In this document: positions 36,829 to 48,007 of the stretch, piece by piece | Position numbering within the stretch: the stretch's first letter is position 1 | How the letters are laid out: the number at the start of each line of letters is the position of its first letter | Source of the DNA: Mesorhizobium sp. M1C.F.Ca.ET.210.01.1.1 | GTDB lineage: Bacteria; Pseudomonadota; Alphaproteobacteria; Rhizobiales; Rhizobiaceae | NCBI RefSeq assembly: GCF_004791585.1 | Contig: NZ_SRUU01000002.1 | Span: 186,001 to 250,000, forward strand | DNA length: 64,000 nt | Reading direction: 5' to 3' | The notes under the pieces: generated by a model | The model's database searches: none | Told to the model about the DNA's origin: nothing | Seen by the model: the letters and a program-made list of their open reading frames with translations, nothing else | Position numbers and translations under genes: made by a program

Positions 36829-38799
36829 GTGGCAAAAGCAGCAAAGACAACGCCCCCGGCGAAGGCAACAGCCAAGGCCGCAGCCGCCAACGCCGGCGCG
36901 TCCAAGGCTTCACCTTCCAAGACAGCAAAACCTGCCAAGACGTCTTCACCCGCAAAGGCCGCCTCCAAGCCGACGGCCACGGCGACGAACCCCAAATCCG
37001 CCGCCAAGGCCGCTACCGCAAAGACCGGCAAGCCTGCGGCCGCCGGCAACCCCACGACCGCAAAACCGGCTTCGGCGCAGGCCAAGCGATTGCCAAAGGC
37101 GATCACCGAGCTCGCCGCCGGGCTGCCGGACAAGCCGTGGCTCAAGAACTATCCGAAGAACATGCCGGCCGAGATCGGTCCGCTGCCCTACAACTCCATC
37201 GGCGACTTCCTCGTCGGCGCCTGCAAGCAGTTTTCCGGCCAGCCCGCCTTTGTCTGCATGGGCAAGTCCATCTCCTACGCCGAGCTCGAGCGGCTTTCGA
37301 CCGCCTTCGGCGCCTATCTGCAGTCGAAAGGCCTGGAGAAGGGCGCGCGCGTGGCGCTGATGATGCCGAACGTGCTGCAATATCCGGTGGCCATGATGGG
37401 CGTGCTTCGCGCCGGCTTCACAGTGGTGAACGTCAACCCGCTCTACACGCCGCGCGAGCTGGAGCATCAGCTCAAGGATTCCGGCGCGCAGGCCATCGTC
37501 ATTCTGGAAAACTTCGCCAACACGCTGCAGGCGGTGATCGCCAGGACGCCGGTCAAGCATGTCGTGGTCGCGGCGATGGGCGACATGCTGGGCGGACTGA
37601 AAGGCGCGATCGTCAATCTCGTGGTGCGGCGGGTGAAGAAGATGGTTCCCGCGTGGTCGCTGCCTGGCCATGTCAAATTCAACGCCGCGCTGAAAACCGG
37701 CGCGGGCCACGGCTTCAAGCCCGTGGCGGTCTCCGGCGACGATATCGCTTTCCTGCAATATACCGGCGGCACGACAGGCGTCTCGAAAGGCGCGACGCTG
37801 CTGCACCGCAACGTCTTGTCCAACGTGGCGCAGAACTCGCTCTGGGTGGAGGACGCCTACACGGTCAAGCCGAAGCCGACGCATCAAAACTTCATCTGTG
37901 CGCTGCCGCTCTACCATATCTTCGCGCTGACGGTGAACGCGCTGATGGGCATGCAGCAGGGTGCCCAGAACGTGCTCATTCCCAACCCGCGCGACATTCC
38001 GGGCTTCGTCAAGGAACTGCAGAAATATCCCGCCCACATCTTTCCCGGCCTCAACACGCTGTTCAACGCGCTGCTGAACAACGAGGACTTCCGCAAGCTC
38101 GATTTCAAGCCGCTGATCCTGACGCTCGGCGGCGGCATGGCGGTGCAGAAGGGCGTGGCCGAGCGCTGGAAGGCGCTGACCGGATGTCCGGTGAGCGAAG
38201 GCTACGGGCTCTCCGAAACCTCGCCGGTGGCGACCGCCAACAAGTTCAGCTCCAGCGATTTCACCGGCACGATCGGCCTGCCGCTGCCTTCGACCGAGAT
38301 CGCCATCCGTGACGATGACGGCAACAACGTGCCGCTCGGCGAGGTCGGCGAGATCTGCATCCGCGGACCGCAGGTGATGGCCGGCTACTGGAACCGGCCG
38401 GACGAGACCGCCAAGGTGATGACCAAGGACGGCTTCTTCAAGTCGGGCGACATGGGCTTCATGGACGAGAGCGGCTACACCAAGATCGTCGACCGCAAGA
38501 AGGACATGATCCTCGTCTCGGGCTTCAACGTCTATCCGAACGAGCTGGAAGAGGTCGTGGCGCAGCACCCCGGCGTGCTCGAGGTGGCGGCGATCGGCGT
38601 GCCGGACGAGCATTCCGGCGAGGTGCCGAAGCTGTTCGTGGTCAGGAAGGATCCGGCGCTTACCGTCGAAACGCTGACCGCCTACTGCCGCGAGAACCTG
38701 ACCGGGTACAAACGGCCAAGATACATCGAATTCCGCGCCGAGCTGCCAAAGACGCCGGTCGGCAAGATCCTGCGGCGCGCATTGCGGGACCAGGCTTGA
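36829..38799 (+). CDS. Long-chain acyl-CoA ligase (FadD-like) with Lys/Ala/Pro-rich N-terminal tail
   Basis: A 656-residue AMP-forming ligase that activates fatty acids to acyl-CoA. The adenylation motif YTGGTTGVSKGATLLHRN, then GYGLSETSPV, DRKKDMILVSGFNVYPNELE and the C-terminal PKTPVGKILRR are intact. Residues 2 to about 88 are an unusual histone-H1-like tail built from KAAK, PAK and TAK units, then the ordinary ligase begins near LPDKPWLKNYP. GTG 36829 has an AGGGAGG site and avoids a low-complexity leader. The tail could bind nucleic acid, membrane phospholipid or polyphosphate; nothing in the sequence decides this. It is probably not the aryl-CoA ligase of the isatin locus. Confidence 0.88.
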   Translation: MAKAAKTTPPAKATAKAAAANAGASKASPSKTAKPAKTSSPAKAASKPTATATNPKSAAKAATAKTGKPAAAGNPTTAKPASAQAKRLPKAITELAAGLPDKPWLKNYPKNMPAEIGPLPYNSIGDFLVGACKQFSGQPAFVCMGKSISYAELERLSTAFGAYLQSKGLEKGARVALMMPNVLQYPVAMMGVLRAGFTVVNVNPLYTPRELEHQLKDSGAQAIVILENFANTLQAVIARTPVKHVVVAAMGDMLGGLKGAIVNLVVRRVKKMVPAWSLPGHVKFNAALKTGAGHGFKPVAVSGDDIAFLQYTGGTTGVSKGATLLHRNVLSNVAQNSLWVEDAYTVKPKPTHQNFICALPLYHIFALTVNALMGMQQGAQNVLIPNPRDIPGFVKELQKYPAHIFPGLNTLFNALLNNEDFRKLDFKPLILTLGGGMAVQKGVAERWKALTGCPVSEGYGLSETSPVATANKFSSSDFTGTIGLPLPSTEIAIRDDDGNNVPLGEVGEICIRGPQVMAGYWNRPDETAKVMTKDGFFKSGDMGFMDESGYTKIVDRKKDMILVSGFNVYPNELEEVVAQHPGVLEVAAIGVPDEHSGEVPKLFVVRKDPALTVETLTAYCRENLTGYKRPRYIEFRAELPKTPVGKILRRALRDQA

Positions 38800-39509
38800 G
38801 TGATCCGAGGCCCAGCCTAGGGCGAGAGAAGACACCGGCGCTCGATCCGGCCGAATTCATCAAGGCGAACCTGCAGCTGGCGCCGGTATCCTCGCTGCCC
38901 GAAATCCGCCTCTATACAGCCCATCCCGGCAGCGGGCTCAGGCGGCTGCTGGAGCCGGGGGACGGCGCGCCCGAAAATACGGCCGGGCCGCAGCCGCCCT
39001 ACTGGGCCTATGCCTGGGCGGGCGGCGCCGTGCTGGCGCGCTATGTGCTTGACCGTCCCTCGATCGTTGCCGGCAGGCGGGTGCTCGATCTCGGCGCCGG
39101 CTCAGGCCTGGTCGGCATTGCCGCGGCAAAGGCCGGAGCGAGCGAGGTGATCGCCGCGGAGATCGACCGCAACGGCGCCGCCGCACTCCGCCTCAACGCC
39201 GCGGCCAACGGCGTCGCCATCAGCATAGTCGGTAAGGACATCACCGCCGGCCCGCCGCCTGCCGTCGACCTGGTGCTCGCCGGCGATGTCTTCTACGGGC
39301 GGGCGGTGGCGCGGCAGGTCGTCCCATTCCTCGACCGGTGCCTTGCCGCCGGCATCGAGGTGCTGGTTGGCGATCCGGGCCGCGCCTGGCTGCCCAGGCA
39401 ACGGCTTCGCCTGCTGGCTGAGTATCAGGTGCCCGATGTCGGCGGAAACGGCGGCGGCGAGCCGAAGCCGAGCGGCGTGTTCGCGTTCGTCGCGGAAAAG
39501 GCTGATTAG
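38796..39509 (+). CDS. Class I SAM-dependent methyltransferase
   Basis: A 237-residue Rossmann methyltransferase with motif I VLDLGAGSGLVGIAAAKAGA and acidic loop AAEID, then DLVLAGDVFYG. It resembles the Nnt1/PrmA-like small methyltransferases that act on a protein or small amine; the target is unknown. The TTG at 38796 overlaps the stop of the ligase gene (TTGA), so the two are coupled. The 3' end overlaps the stop of the convergent HAD gene by four bases. Confidence 0.82.
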   Translation: MSDPRPSLGREKTPALDPAEFIKANLQLAPVSSLPEIRLYTAHPGSGLRRLLEPGDGAPENTAGPQPPYWAYAWAGGAVLARYVLDRPSIVAGRRVLDLGAGSGLVGIAAAKAGASEVIAAEIDRNGAAALRLNAAANGVAISIVGKDITAGPPPAVDLVLAGDVFYGRAVARQVVPFLDRCLAAGIEVLVGDPGRAWLPRQRLRLLAEYQVPDVGGNGGGEPKPSGVFAFVAEKAD

Positions 39510-40236
39510 CCGGCCGGCACGCTCACCCGCGCCGACAGGAAGTCAGGCAAGTCGGCAACCGAATCCAGGATGACGTCGGCCATCGGCGACAGCGAGTCGC
39601 GCGTGCCGGTGCCGGAAAGGACGCCCACCGCCAGCCCGCAGCCGCCGGCCCGCGCCATTTCGAGATCGTGGCGGTTGTCGCCGACCATGGCGATCTCGCC
39701 GGGCCTCAGCCCGGTCAGGTCGCAGAACGCCACGATCGTATCGGGCGCCGGCTTGGGGTTCGCCACCGCATCATAGCCATAGGCGGCGTCGAAGAGCTGC
39801 GCGACGCCCAGCGTAGCGAGCGTCTTCTCGGCGCCGCTGGTGGAATCGTTGGTGGCGACGCCCAGCCGGAAGGACCGCTTGTGCAGCGCCCGCAGCGATT
39901 CAATGATGCCGGGAAGCGCTACCGCCATCGATGAGCCTTGCACCGAGGTGATCTCGTTGAAGCGAGAGACGGCCAGCATCTGGTCCTCGTCGGACAGGCG
40001 CGGGAACCAGAGCTCGACGACATCCATGTTCGAACCCGATGCAAAGATCGAATCGGGCTTGAAGCGCTTGGTGACGAAATCGAAGCCGGCGGCGGCGAGC
40101 AGCCTGTCCGCCTTCCAGCGATCGCCTTCGGCGGCATCCATGGCCATGAAATCGGCAATGCCGAGCCAGGTTGCGTTGAAATCGACAAGCGTGCCGTCCT
40201 TGTCGAAGAGAATGCCCTTGATGTCCGCCAAACCTG

Positions 40237-40240
<4 letters not shown>
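39506..40240 (-). CDS. HAD-family phosphatase (phosphoglycolate-phosphatase-like)
   Basis: A 244-residue haloacid-dehalogenase-type hydrolase. Motif I is FDKDGTLVD (nucleophile Asp at about 13), motif [10 protein letters not shown], and motif [21 protein letters not shown]. It would dephosphorylate a small metabolite such as 2-phosphoglycolate. GTG 40240 overlaps the pgi stop (GTGA), suggesting co-transcription and coupling with pgi. A TTG at 40231 is an alternative with better ribosome-binding-site spacing. Confidence 0.85.
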
Positions 40241-41880
<1,640 letters not shown>

Positions 41881-42202
41881 TGGCGGGCTCCTGGCGGGTT
41901 TTTAGACCATTTTAACAGGCCGGATGTTTCCGGCGCATGTCGGCGCGTCATTCTATTGTGCCGATTTCCATTTCATTCAAGCATGGCGATGACGCGGCGC
42001 ATCACGGTTTTATGATGCGTTGCAGCATGATTTGACAACCGATGGATCACTTCCGTGACCAATGGATCACCTCTGTGACCAATGGATCACTGGCATAAAT
42101 CCCAGCGATCAGAAAAATTGATTGGCGCAACACCTTGTGCCACCCCTACACTCGACTGGTCCAGCCAAGTGAAAACAGCTGGCCATCCGAGGAAGATCTC
42201 CC
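41881..42202. other. Divergent intergenic region between pgi and the MocR gene
   Basis: 322 bases without a gene. It contains the pgi promoter and the 20-bp tandem repeats described at 42041-42088. I see no RNA gene in it. Confidence 0.6.
42041..42088. promoter_or_regulatory. 20-bp tandem direct repeats, candidate MocR operator
   Basis: Two full units and one partial unit in exact 20-base phase: TGGATCACTTCCGTGACC, TGGATCACCTCTGTGACC and TGGATCAC. Each full unit also has internal symmetry (ATCAC-N4-GTGA). A period of two helical turns places all copies on one face of the DNA, as known for MocR-type regulators that bind direct repeats. Located 115-160 bases before the MocR gene. Confidence 0.65.
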
Positions 42203-43696
42203 ATGCCACAGCGCAATGACACGGCCATATGGTCCGGCCTGTTCCGGATTTCGGCCGAATCCGGACAAACCCTCCAGGCGCAGATCCGACAGGCGATCGT
42301 CGCAGCCATCCTCGACCGACAAATCGCTGCTTCGATGCCGCTGCCGTCCTGCCGGATTCTGGCGGAAAAACTTGGCGTTGCCCGCGGCACGGTGGTGCTT
42401 GCCTTCCAGCAGTTGGTCGACCAGGGCTTCCTGGTGGCGCGCGAGCGGCGCGGCCATTTCGTCAACCCCGACGTGCTGGCCACCCCCGCCAAGCCGCACC
42501 AGAAGGCGCCCGACCAGCAGAACGAGATCGACTGGAAGGCGCGCCGGCAGATCGCCGCCAGCGACATGCCGCCGCCGGCCAAGCACGACAACTGGATCAA
42601 GTCCTCCTATCCGTTCGTCTACGGCCAGTTCGACCCGGCGCTGTTCCCGACCGCCGAATGGCGCGAATGCAACCGCATGGCGCTGGCCGTACTCGAGATC
42701 CGCAACTGGGCGTCGGACATGGTGGACCGCGACGATCCGCTGCTGATCGAGCAGATCCAGGCCCGGCTTCTGCCGCGCCGCGGCATCTTCGCCAATCCGG
42801 ACGAGATCATCGTGACGTTGGGCGCGCAGAACGCGCTCTACATGCTCGCCTCGCTGCTGATGACCAAGGGCTCGAAGGTGGCGATGGAAGACCCCGGCTA
42901 CCCGGACGCCCGCTCGATCTTCCGGCTGGCGGGCGCCGATATCCAGCCGGTTCCTGTCGACCAGTCGGGCATCGTGACCTCGGCGATCCCCAGCGATTCC
43001 GGCTTCGTCTTCGTGACGCCCAGCCACCATTGCCCGACCATGGTGCCGCTTTCGGCCGAACGGCGGCAGGATCTTCTGGCGCGGGCCAACCGCAACAACC
43101 AGATCATCATCGAGGACGGCTATGACAGCCAGCTTCTTGACGAGGCGCCGCAGCAGGCGCTGAAGAGCCTCGATCGTTCCGGCCGCGTCATCTATGTCGG
43201 CTCGATGTCGAAGACGCTGGCGCCTGGCTTGAGGCTTGGCTACATCGTCGCCTCGGCCGGGCTGATCGCCGAGCTTCGGGCACTGCGCCGCTTTATGCTC
43301 CGGCACCCGCCGGCAAACAACCAGCGCGCGGTGGCGCTGTTTTTGTCGCTCGGCCACCACGAGGCGCTGGTGCGCAGGCTCTCCGCCGCCTTCGACGAGC
43401 GGCGCAAGCGTCTGGTCCATGCGATTTCTGCTTTCCTGCCAGAGTGGCGTTCGACCGATTCGGCGGGCGGCACATCGCTGTGGCTGGAGGGCCCGCGCGG
43501 CACCGATTCACGTGGGCTAGCCGAGGCGGCCGCGTCGCGCAGCGTCATCATCGAACCCGGCGACCGGTTCTTCGACCGCAGCGAAAAACCCTCCCGTTTC
43601 ATGCGCTTGGGCATCTCCTCGATCTCGCTGCAGCATATCGAGCCCGGTATCCGCGAGCTCGCCACGGCAGCCGGCCGCAGGCCTGCCGCGGCCTGA
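42203..43696 (+). CDS. MocR-family regulator (GntR HTH fused to class I aminotransferase domain)
   Basis: A 497-residue chimera. An N-terminal GntR winged helix (QIRQAIVAAILDRQIAASMPLPSCRILAEKLGVARGTVVLAFQQL, about residues 24-68) is joined by a linker to a PLP-binding aminotransferase domain with lysine in VGSMSKTLAPGLRLGY. Such proteins sense PLP or amino compounds and often control the gene next to them. The neighbour downstream is an MttB-family methyltransferase, so a quaternary amine or amino acid may be the cue (inference). ATG 42203 has a GAGGAAGA site. Confidence 0.9.
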   Translation: MPQRNDTAIWSGLFRISAESGQTLQAQIRQAIVAAILDRQIAASMPLPSCRILAEKLGVARGTVVLAFQQLVDQGFLVARERRGHFVNPDVLATPAKPHQKAPDQQNEIDWKARRQIAASDMPPPAKHDNWIKSSYPFVYGQFDPALFPTAEWRECNRMALAVLEIRNWASDMVDRDDPLLIEQIQARLLPRRGIFANPDEIIVTLGAQNALYMLASLLMTKGSKVAMEDPGYPDARSIFRLAGADIQPVPVDQSGIVTSAIPSDSGFVFVTPSHHCPTMVPLSAERRQDLLARANRNNQIIIEDGYDSQLLDEAPQQALKSLDRSGRVIYVGSMSKTLAPGLRLGYIVASAGLIAELRALRRFMLRHPPANNQRAVALFLSLGHHEALVRRLSAAFDERRKRLVHAISAFLPEWRSTDSAGGTSLWLEGPRGTDSRGLAEAAASRSVIIEPGDRFFDRSEKPSRFMRLGISSISLQHIEPGIRELATAAGRRPAAA

Positions 43697-43711
43697 TCGC
43701 TGTAGATTTCC

Positions 43712-43742
43712 AAAGAGAGCCGGCGCTTCGCCGGCTCTCTTT
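43712..43742 (+). terminator. Rho-independent terminator of the MocR gene
   Basis: Perfect 13-bp stem (AAAGAGAGCCGGC / GCCGGCTCTCTTT), loop GCTTC, followed by GTTTTTGG. Confidence 0.85.
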
Positions 43743-43916
43743 GTTTTTGGCACGCCTCATAGCTTTAGCACTCTGGCATATTCGACGGGATTGGCTGGCT
43801 CATAGGCTGTACCAATGCCGGCGGCATAGTCGAGCAACAAAGGGGACGAGGCAGGCCGATGGTGGACCAACCGCCACGCACCCTGCCCCTGAAAAGCTAA
43901 AGGTGGAGTGCTTTCC

Positions 43917-45506
43917 ATGTCAGTGGCTCTCGAGAAGCAGGAAGCGTCGTCGGACCAGCGTTCGCGGCGTTCCGGCGGGCGCGAAGCGCGCCGCGCTATG
44001 CGGGCGGCGCCTTTGGCAGACGACATCCGTCCGGTGCGGGCCGGCCTCGAAGGCGGCAGCTACGGCCCATTGAGCCAGAACGACCGCGAGCGCATCCACG
44101 AAGCGGTGCTGACGCTTCTGGAGACAGTCGGCTTCGCCAACGCTATCCCCTCCTGCATCGAGGCGATGACCAAGGTCGGCGCGATCTATGGCGATGACGG
44201 CCGCATCCGCCTGCCGCGCGCGCTGGTGCTCGACACGATCAAAAAAGCGGCGCGCCACTTCACGCTGCATGGCCAGGACCCCAAGCACGACATGGTGATC
44301 CAGGGCAAGCGCGTGCACTACGGCACGGCGGGCGCCGCGGTGCATCTGGTCGATGTCGAGAGGCGCGAATACCGCGAATCGCAATTGCAGGACATCTACG
44401 ATGCCGCCCGCCTCGTCGACGGGCTCGACAACATCCATTTCTTCCAGCGCACGATGGTGCCGCGCGACATCCCCGACCCGCTCGAGATGGATTTCAACAC
44501 GCTCTATGCCTGCGTGATGGGGACATCGAAGCATGTCGGCACCTCGTTCACGGTGCGCGAAAACGTCAAGCCGGCGCTGGAGATGCTTTATGCGATCGCC
44601 GGCGGCGAGGAGAATTTCCGCGCGCGGCCGTTCGTATCCAACTCGAACTGTTTCGTCGTGCCGCCGATGAAGTTCGCCGAGGACGCCTGCGGCGTGCTCG
44701 AGGCCTGCGTCGAGGGCGGTATCCCGATCCTGCTCCTGTCGGCCGGCCAGGCCGGCGCGACAGCCCCCGCCGCGATCGCCGGCGCCGTCGTGCAGGCGGT
44801 GGCGGAAGTGCTGATGGGCCTGGTCTATGTCAACGCGATAAAACCCGGTCATCCGGCCATCTTCGGCACCTGGCCGTTCGTCTCCGACCTCAGGACCGGC
44901 GCCATGTCCGGCGGCTCGGCCGAGCAGGCGGTGCTGACCGCAGCCTGTGCGCAGATGGCGCAATATTACGACCTGCCCGGCGGCTCGGCCGCCGGCATGA
45001 CGGACTCGAAGCTGCCAGACATCCAGTCCGGCTACGAGAAGGGCATCACCAATGTGATGGCAGGCCTCTCCGGCCTGAACCTTGTCTATGAATCGGCCGG
45101 CATGCACGCCTCGCTGCTCGGCTTCTGCCTCGAAAGCCTGATCATCGACAACGACATGCTCGGCCACTGCCTGCGCTGCGTGCGCGGCATCGAGGTGACC
45201 GACGAGGCGCTGTCGATCGACACGATCGCCGATGTCTGCCTCAAGGGTCCGGGTCACTATCTCGGCAACGAGCAGACGCTGAAGCTGATGCAGACCGAAT
45301 ATTTCTATCCTGCCGTCGGCGACCGTTTCTCGCCGAAGGAATGGAACGAGAAAGGTCGGCCCGACATATTGCAGCGGGCGATCGCCGAGAAGAAGCGCGT
45401 TCTGGCCGAGCGCTTCCCACGCCATGTGTCGCGACTCGTCGACGACAAGCTGCGCGCCCGCTTCGGCGAGATGATCAAGCTGCCTCGCAATAGGATGGGC
45501 GGCTGA
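43917..45506 (+). CDS. MttB-family (trimethylamine methyltransferase-like) corrinoid methyltransferase, non-pyrrolysine
   Basis: A 529-residue member of the MttB superfamily. Characterised non-pyrrolysine members demethylate glycine betaine, proline betaine or carnitine by passing a methyl group to a corrinoid protein. Typical stretches are LLETVGFANAIPSCIEAMTKVGA, HYGTAGAAVHLVD, FGTWPFVSDLRTGAMSGGSAEQ and PGGSAAGMTDSKLPDIQ. There is no in-frame TAG, so pyrrolysine is absent. No corrinoid protein gene lies nearby. ATG 43917 is preceded by AGGTGGAG. The first ~35 residues are a basic extension beyond the usual family start. Confidence 0.85.
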   Translation: MSVALEKQEASSDQRSRRSGGREARRAMRAAPLADDIRPVRAGLEGGSYGPLSQNDRERIHEAVLTLLETVGFANAIPSCIEAMTKVGAIYGDDGRIRLPRALVLDTIKKAARHFTLHGQDPKHDMVIQGKRVHYGTAGAAVHLVDVERREYRESQLQDIYDAARLVDGLDNIHFFQRTMVPRDIPDPLEMDFNTLYACVMGTSKHVGTSFTVRENVKPALEMLYAIAGGEENFRARPFVSNSNCFVVPPMKFAEDACGVLEACVEGGIPILLLSAGQAGATAPAAIAGAVVQAVAEVLMGLVYVNAIKPGHPAIFGTWPFVSDLRTGAMSGGSAEQAVLTAACAQMAQYYDLPGGSAAGMTDSKLPDIQSGYEKGITNVMAGLSGLNLVYESAGMHASLLGFCLESLIIDNDMLGHCLRCVRGIEVTDEALSIDTIADVCLKGPGHYLGNEQTLKLMQTEYFYPAVGDRFSPKEWNEKGRPDILQRAIAEKKRVLAERFPRHVSRLVDDKLRARFGEMIKLPRNRMGG

Positions 45507-45508
45507 TC

Positions 45509-45524
45509 GCTGCGCTCTCGCAGC
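45509..45524. terminator. Small convergent hairpin
   Basis: 6-bp stem GCTGCG / CGCAGC with loop CTCT in the 18 bases between two convergent genes. No T-run, so only a weak bidirectional terminator. Confidence 0.4.
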
Positions 45525-45923
45525 TCACTCCGCGCTCAACTCGTACCGCTCGACCACGTCGGCGTTGATCAGCTTCGCATGCAGCGTCATCAGCACGATC
45601 TGCGCATCGAAGCTGTCGCCGGCTTCGAGCGCGGCCTCGATGCGGCGCTCGGCCTCCAGCGTGCGCTCCCTGCCGTTGGCCTGCTCGAACACGTCCGGTC
45701 CAGCAACGCAATAGCTGCACAGTTGCGCCACCGATGAATAGGCTGCAGGCGGCGGCTCCTCCGGCCAGCGGTCGTTCATCAGATTGACGATGGTAAGCTT
45801 CACCCCTTCCGGCACCAGCGCCGGATGCAGATCGGCCGCGCGCAGGGCGTCGTCGAGCTGGCGCAGATCGCCAGAGCGGCCGAACATGCCGAGGAAGCCG
45901 AAGGAAGAGCGCCGTTTCGCCAT
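45525..45923 (-). CDS. Conserved hypothetical protein
   Basis: A 132-residue soluble protein I cannot assign to a family. It has no signal peptide or membrane segment. The middle contains WPEEPPPAAYSSVAQLCSYCVAGPDVF, with two cysteines, followed by a helical, acidic stretch (RTLEAERRIEAALEAGDSFDAQIVLMTLHAK). Codon use looks like its neighbours. It is followed on the same strand by nothing and preceded by the dehydratase gene with a terminator in between, so it is probably its own transcript. Confidence 0.7.
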   Translation of the reverse strand: MAKRRSSFGFLGMFGRSGDLRQLDDALRAADLHPALVPEGVKLTIVNLMNDRWPEEPPPAAYSSVAQLCSYCVAGPDVFEQANGRERTLEAERRIEAALEAGDSFDAQIVLMTLHAKLINADVVERYELSAE

Positions 45924-45991
45924 AAAGGTCCCGTGTTCTCAGCCTGCCGGTATGACGCCTATCTGGATGCGCCGTGCGGCCGATACAAGGG

Positions 45992-46030
45992 CAAAAAGAA
46001 GGGGCGGCCCGCTCGTCGCAAGCCGCCCCT
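45992..46030 (-). terminator. Rho-independent terminator of the IlvD/Edd dehydratase gene
   Basis: 9-bp stem (AGGGGCGGC / GCCGCCCCT read on the minus strand) with a 13-base loop, followed on that strand by TCTTTTTGC. Confidence 0.75.
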
Positions 46031-46051
46031 CGATTTCGCTAATCGCTAAAC

Positions 46052-47857
46052 TCAGTGATTGTCGCGCGGCACGCCGCTGGTGTGCGCGACGTCCTGGTAC
46101 TTCACCGCCGGCTTCAGCACCATGCCGGCCGAGAACTGGTCGACCATGCCGCGCTGGATCTCCTGCCACGGCGTCTGGTGCTTGGGATAGTGGTAGCCGC
46201 CGTTGGCCTGCAGCGCCGCGCGCCGTTTGGCGATCTCCTCGTCGCTGACGAGGATGTTGGCGGTGCCCTTCCTCAGGTCGATCCGAACGCGGTCGCCCGT
46301 CTTGAGCAGGGCGAGGCCGCCGCCGACGGCCGCCTCCGGAGAGGCGTTGAGGATCGACGGCGAGCCGGACGTGCCGGACTGGCGGCCGTCGCCGATGCAG
46401 GCCAGCGAATGGATGCCCTTCTTGATAAGGTAGGCCGGCGGCTGCATGTTGACCACCTCGGCGCCGCCCGGATAGCCGACCGGACCCGCGCCGCGCATGA
46501 ACAGGATGGTGTGCTCGTCGATGCCTTGCGCCGGATCGTCAATGCGGGCGTGGTAATCCTCCGGGCCGTCGAAGACCATGGCGTTGCCTTCGAATGCCTC
46601 AGGGTCGTTCGGGTTGGAGAGATAGCGCTCGCGGAATTCCGGCGAGATGCCGCTAGTCTTCATGATCGCGGAATCGAACAGATTGCCCTTGAGGTTGATG
46701 AAGCCGGCATTGGCCTTGAGCGGCTTGGTGACGCTGCTGATCACGTCCGGGTTCTCGTTGACGGCGTCCTTGCAATTGTCGCCCATGGTCTTGCCGTTGA
46801 CGGTGATCGCGTCGGGATGCGGCAACAGGGCGCCTTTCATCAGCTCGGCCACCACCACCGGCACGCCGCCGGCATGGTGATAGTCCTCGCCGAGATATTC
46901 GCCCGTCGGCTGGAGGTTGACCAGAAGCGGCACGTTGAGGCCGATATTCTGCCAGTCGTCATTGTCGAGCGGCACGCCGAGATGACGGGCAATGGCGTTG
47001 AGGTGGATCGGCGCGTTGGTCGAGCCGCCGATGGCCGAGTTGACGACGATGGCGTTCTCGAACGCCTTGCGGGTCATGATGTCTGAGGGCTTCAGATCCT
47101 CATGCACCATGTCGACGATGCGCTTGCCCGTCTCGTAGGCGATCTGGCCGCGCTCGCGATAGGGCGCGGGAATCGCGGCCGAGCCCGGCAACTGCATGCC
47201 GAGCGCCTCGGCCAGCGAGTTCATCGTGGTGGCGGTGCCCATGGTGTTGCAGTAGCCGGTCGACGGCGCCGATGAGGCTACGATGTCCATGAACTCGTTA
47301 TAGTCGATCTCGCCGGCCGACAGGCGCTGGCGCGATTCCCAGACGATGGTGCCGGAACCGGTGCGCTTACCCTTGTGCCAGCCATTGAGCATCGGGCCGA
47401 CCGAAAGCGCGATCGCCGGGATGTTGACGGTAGCCGCCGCCATCAGCAGCGCCGGCGTGGTCTTGTCGCAACCGATGGTGAGCACGACGCCGTCGAGCGG
47501 ATAGCCGTAGAGCACCTCGACGAGGCTGAGATAGGCGAGGTTGCGGTCGAGCGCCGCGGTCGGGCGCTTGCCGGTCTCCTGGATCGGGTGGCACGGGAAC
47601 TCAAACGGAATACCGCCCATCGACACGATGCCTTCGCGCACGCGCTTGGCGAGTTCAAGGTGATGCCGGTTGCAGGGCGAGAGGTCGGAGCCGGTTTGGG
47701 CGATGCCGATCAGCGGCTTGCCCGACATCAGCTCGGCGCGGGTCAGCCCGTAATTGAGGTAACGCTCGAGATAGAGCGCCGTCATGCCCGGATTGTCGGG
47801 ATTGTCGAACCACTCCTGCGAGCGAAATTTCTTCTTCTTGGTGGGGGCGCCTGCCAT
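46052..47857 (-). CDS. IlvD/Edd-family dehydratase (sugar-acid dehydratase-like)
   Basis: A 601-residue Fe-S dehydratase of the dihydroxyacid / phosphogluconate dehydratase family. Cysteines for the cluster are in [20 protein letters not shown] and [21 protein letters not shown]. At about 600 residues and with the N-terminal [27 protein letters not shown], it fits the arabinonate/xylonate dehydratase branch better than biosynthetic IlvD. It would turn an aldonic acid into a 2-keto-3-deoxy acid. ATG 47857 has a GGAGA site and avoids a non-homologous leader. Confidence 0.85.
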   Translation of the reverse strand: MAGAPTKKKKFRSQEWFDNPDNPGMTALYLERYLNYGLTRAELMSGKPLIGIAQTGSDLSPCNRHHLELAKRVREGIVSMGGIPFEFPCHPIQETGKRPTAALDRNLAYLSLVEVLYGYPLDGVVLTIGCDKTTPALLMAAATVNIPAIALSVGPMLNGWHKGKRTGSGTIVWESRQRLSAGEIDYNEFMDIVASSAPSTGYCNTMGTATTMNSLAEALGMQLPGSAAIPAPYRERGQIAYETGKRIVDMVHEDLKPSDIMTRKAFENAIVVNSAIGGSTNAPIHLNAIARHLGVPLDNDDWQNIGLNVPLLVNLQPTGEYLGEDYHHAGGVPVVVAELMKGALLPHPDAITVNGKTMGDNCKDAVNENPDVISSVTKPLKANAGFINLKGNLFDSAIMKTSGISPEFRERYLSNPNDPEAFEGNAMVFDGPEDYHARIDDPAQGIDEHTILFMRGAGPVGYPGGAEVVNMQPPAYLIKKGIHSLACIGDGRQSGTSGSPSILNASPEAAVGGGLALLKTGDRVRIDLRKGTANILVSDEEIAKRRAALQANGGYHYPKHQTPWQEIQRGMVDQFSAGMVLKPAVKYQDVAHTSGVPRDNH

Positions 47858-48007
47858 CGTGGTCTCCGTATTTGTATGACAAATCGATATGACAATGCGT
47901 TCATGCAGGCAAGAGGCAGGTGCGTCGCGGACCCGGACTTTGGTGCGATAGACTTGTTTGAGGCCGCGCGCTACGACCAATCGACATCAGCAATCCGGGA
48001 GGTTTTG

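Noticed and set aside
36829..38799. The ligase as the missing anthranilate-CoA ligase of the isatin locus.
   Set aside because: Its sequence is of the long-chain fatty-acid type, it is 11 kb away from the operon behind dpp genes, and nothing links it to the catabolic regulators.
42041..42100. CRISPR-like array from the 20-bp repeats.
   Set aside because: The units are contiguous with no spacers and only 2.5 copies, and there are no cas genes. An operator is a better explanation.
43917..45506. Pyrrolysine in the MttB-family protein.
   Set aside because: The frame is continuous with no internal TAG, and the sequence fits the non-pyrrolysine branch.
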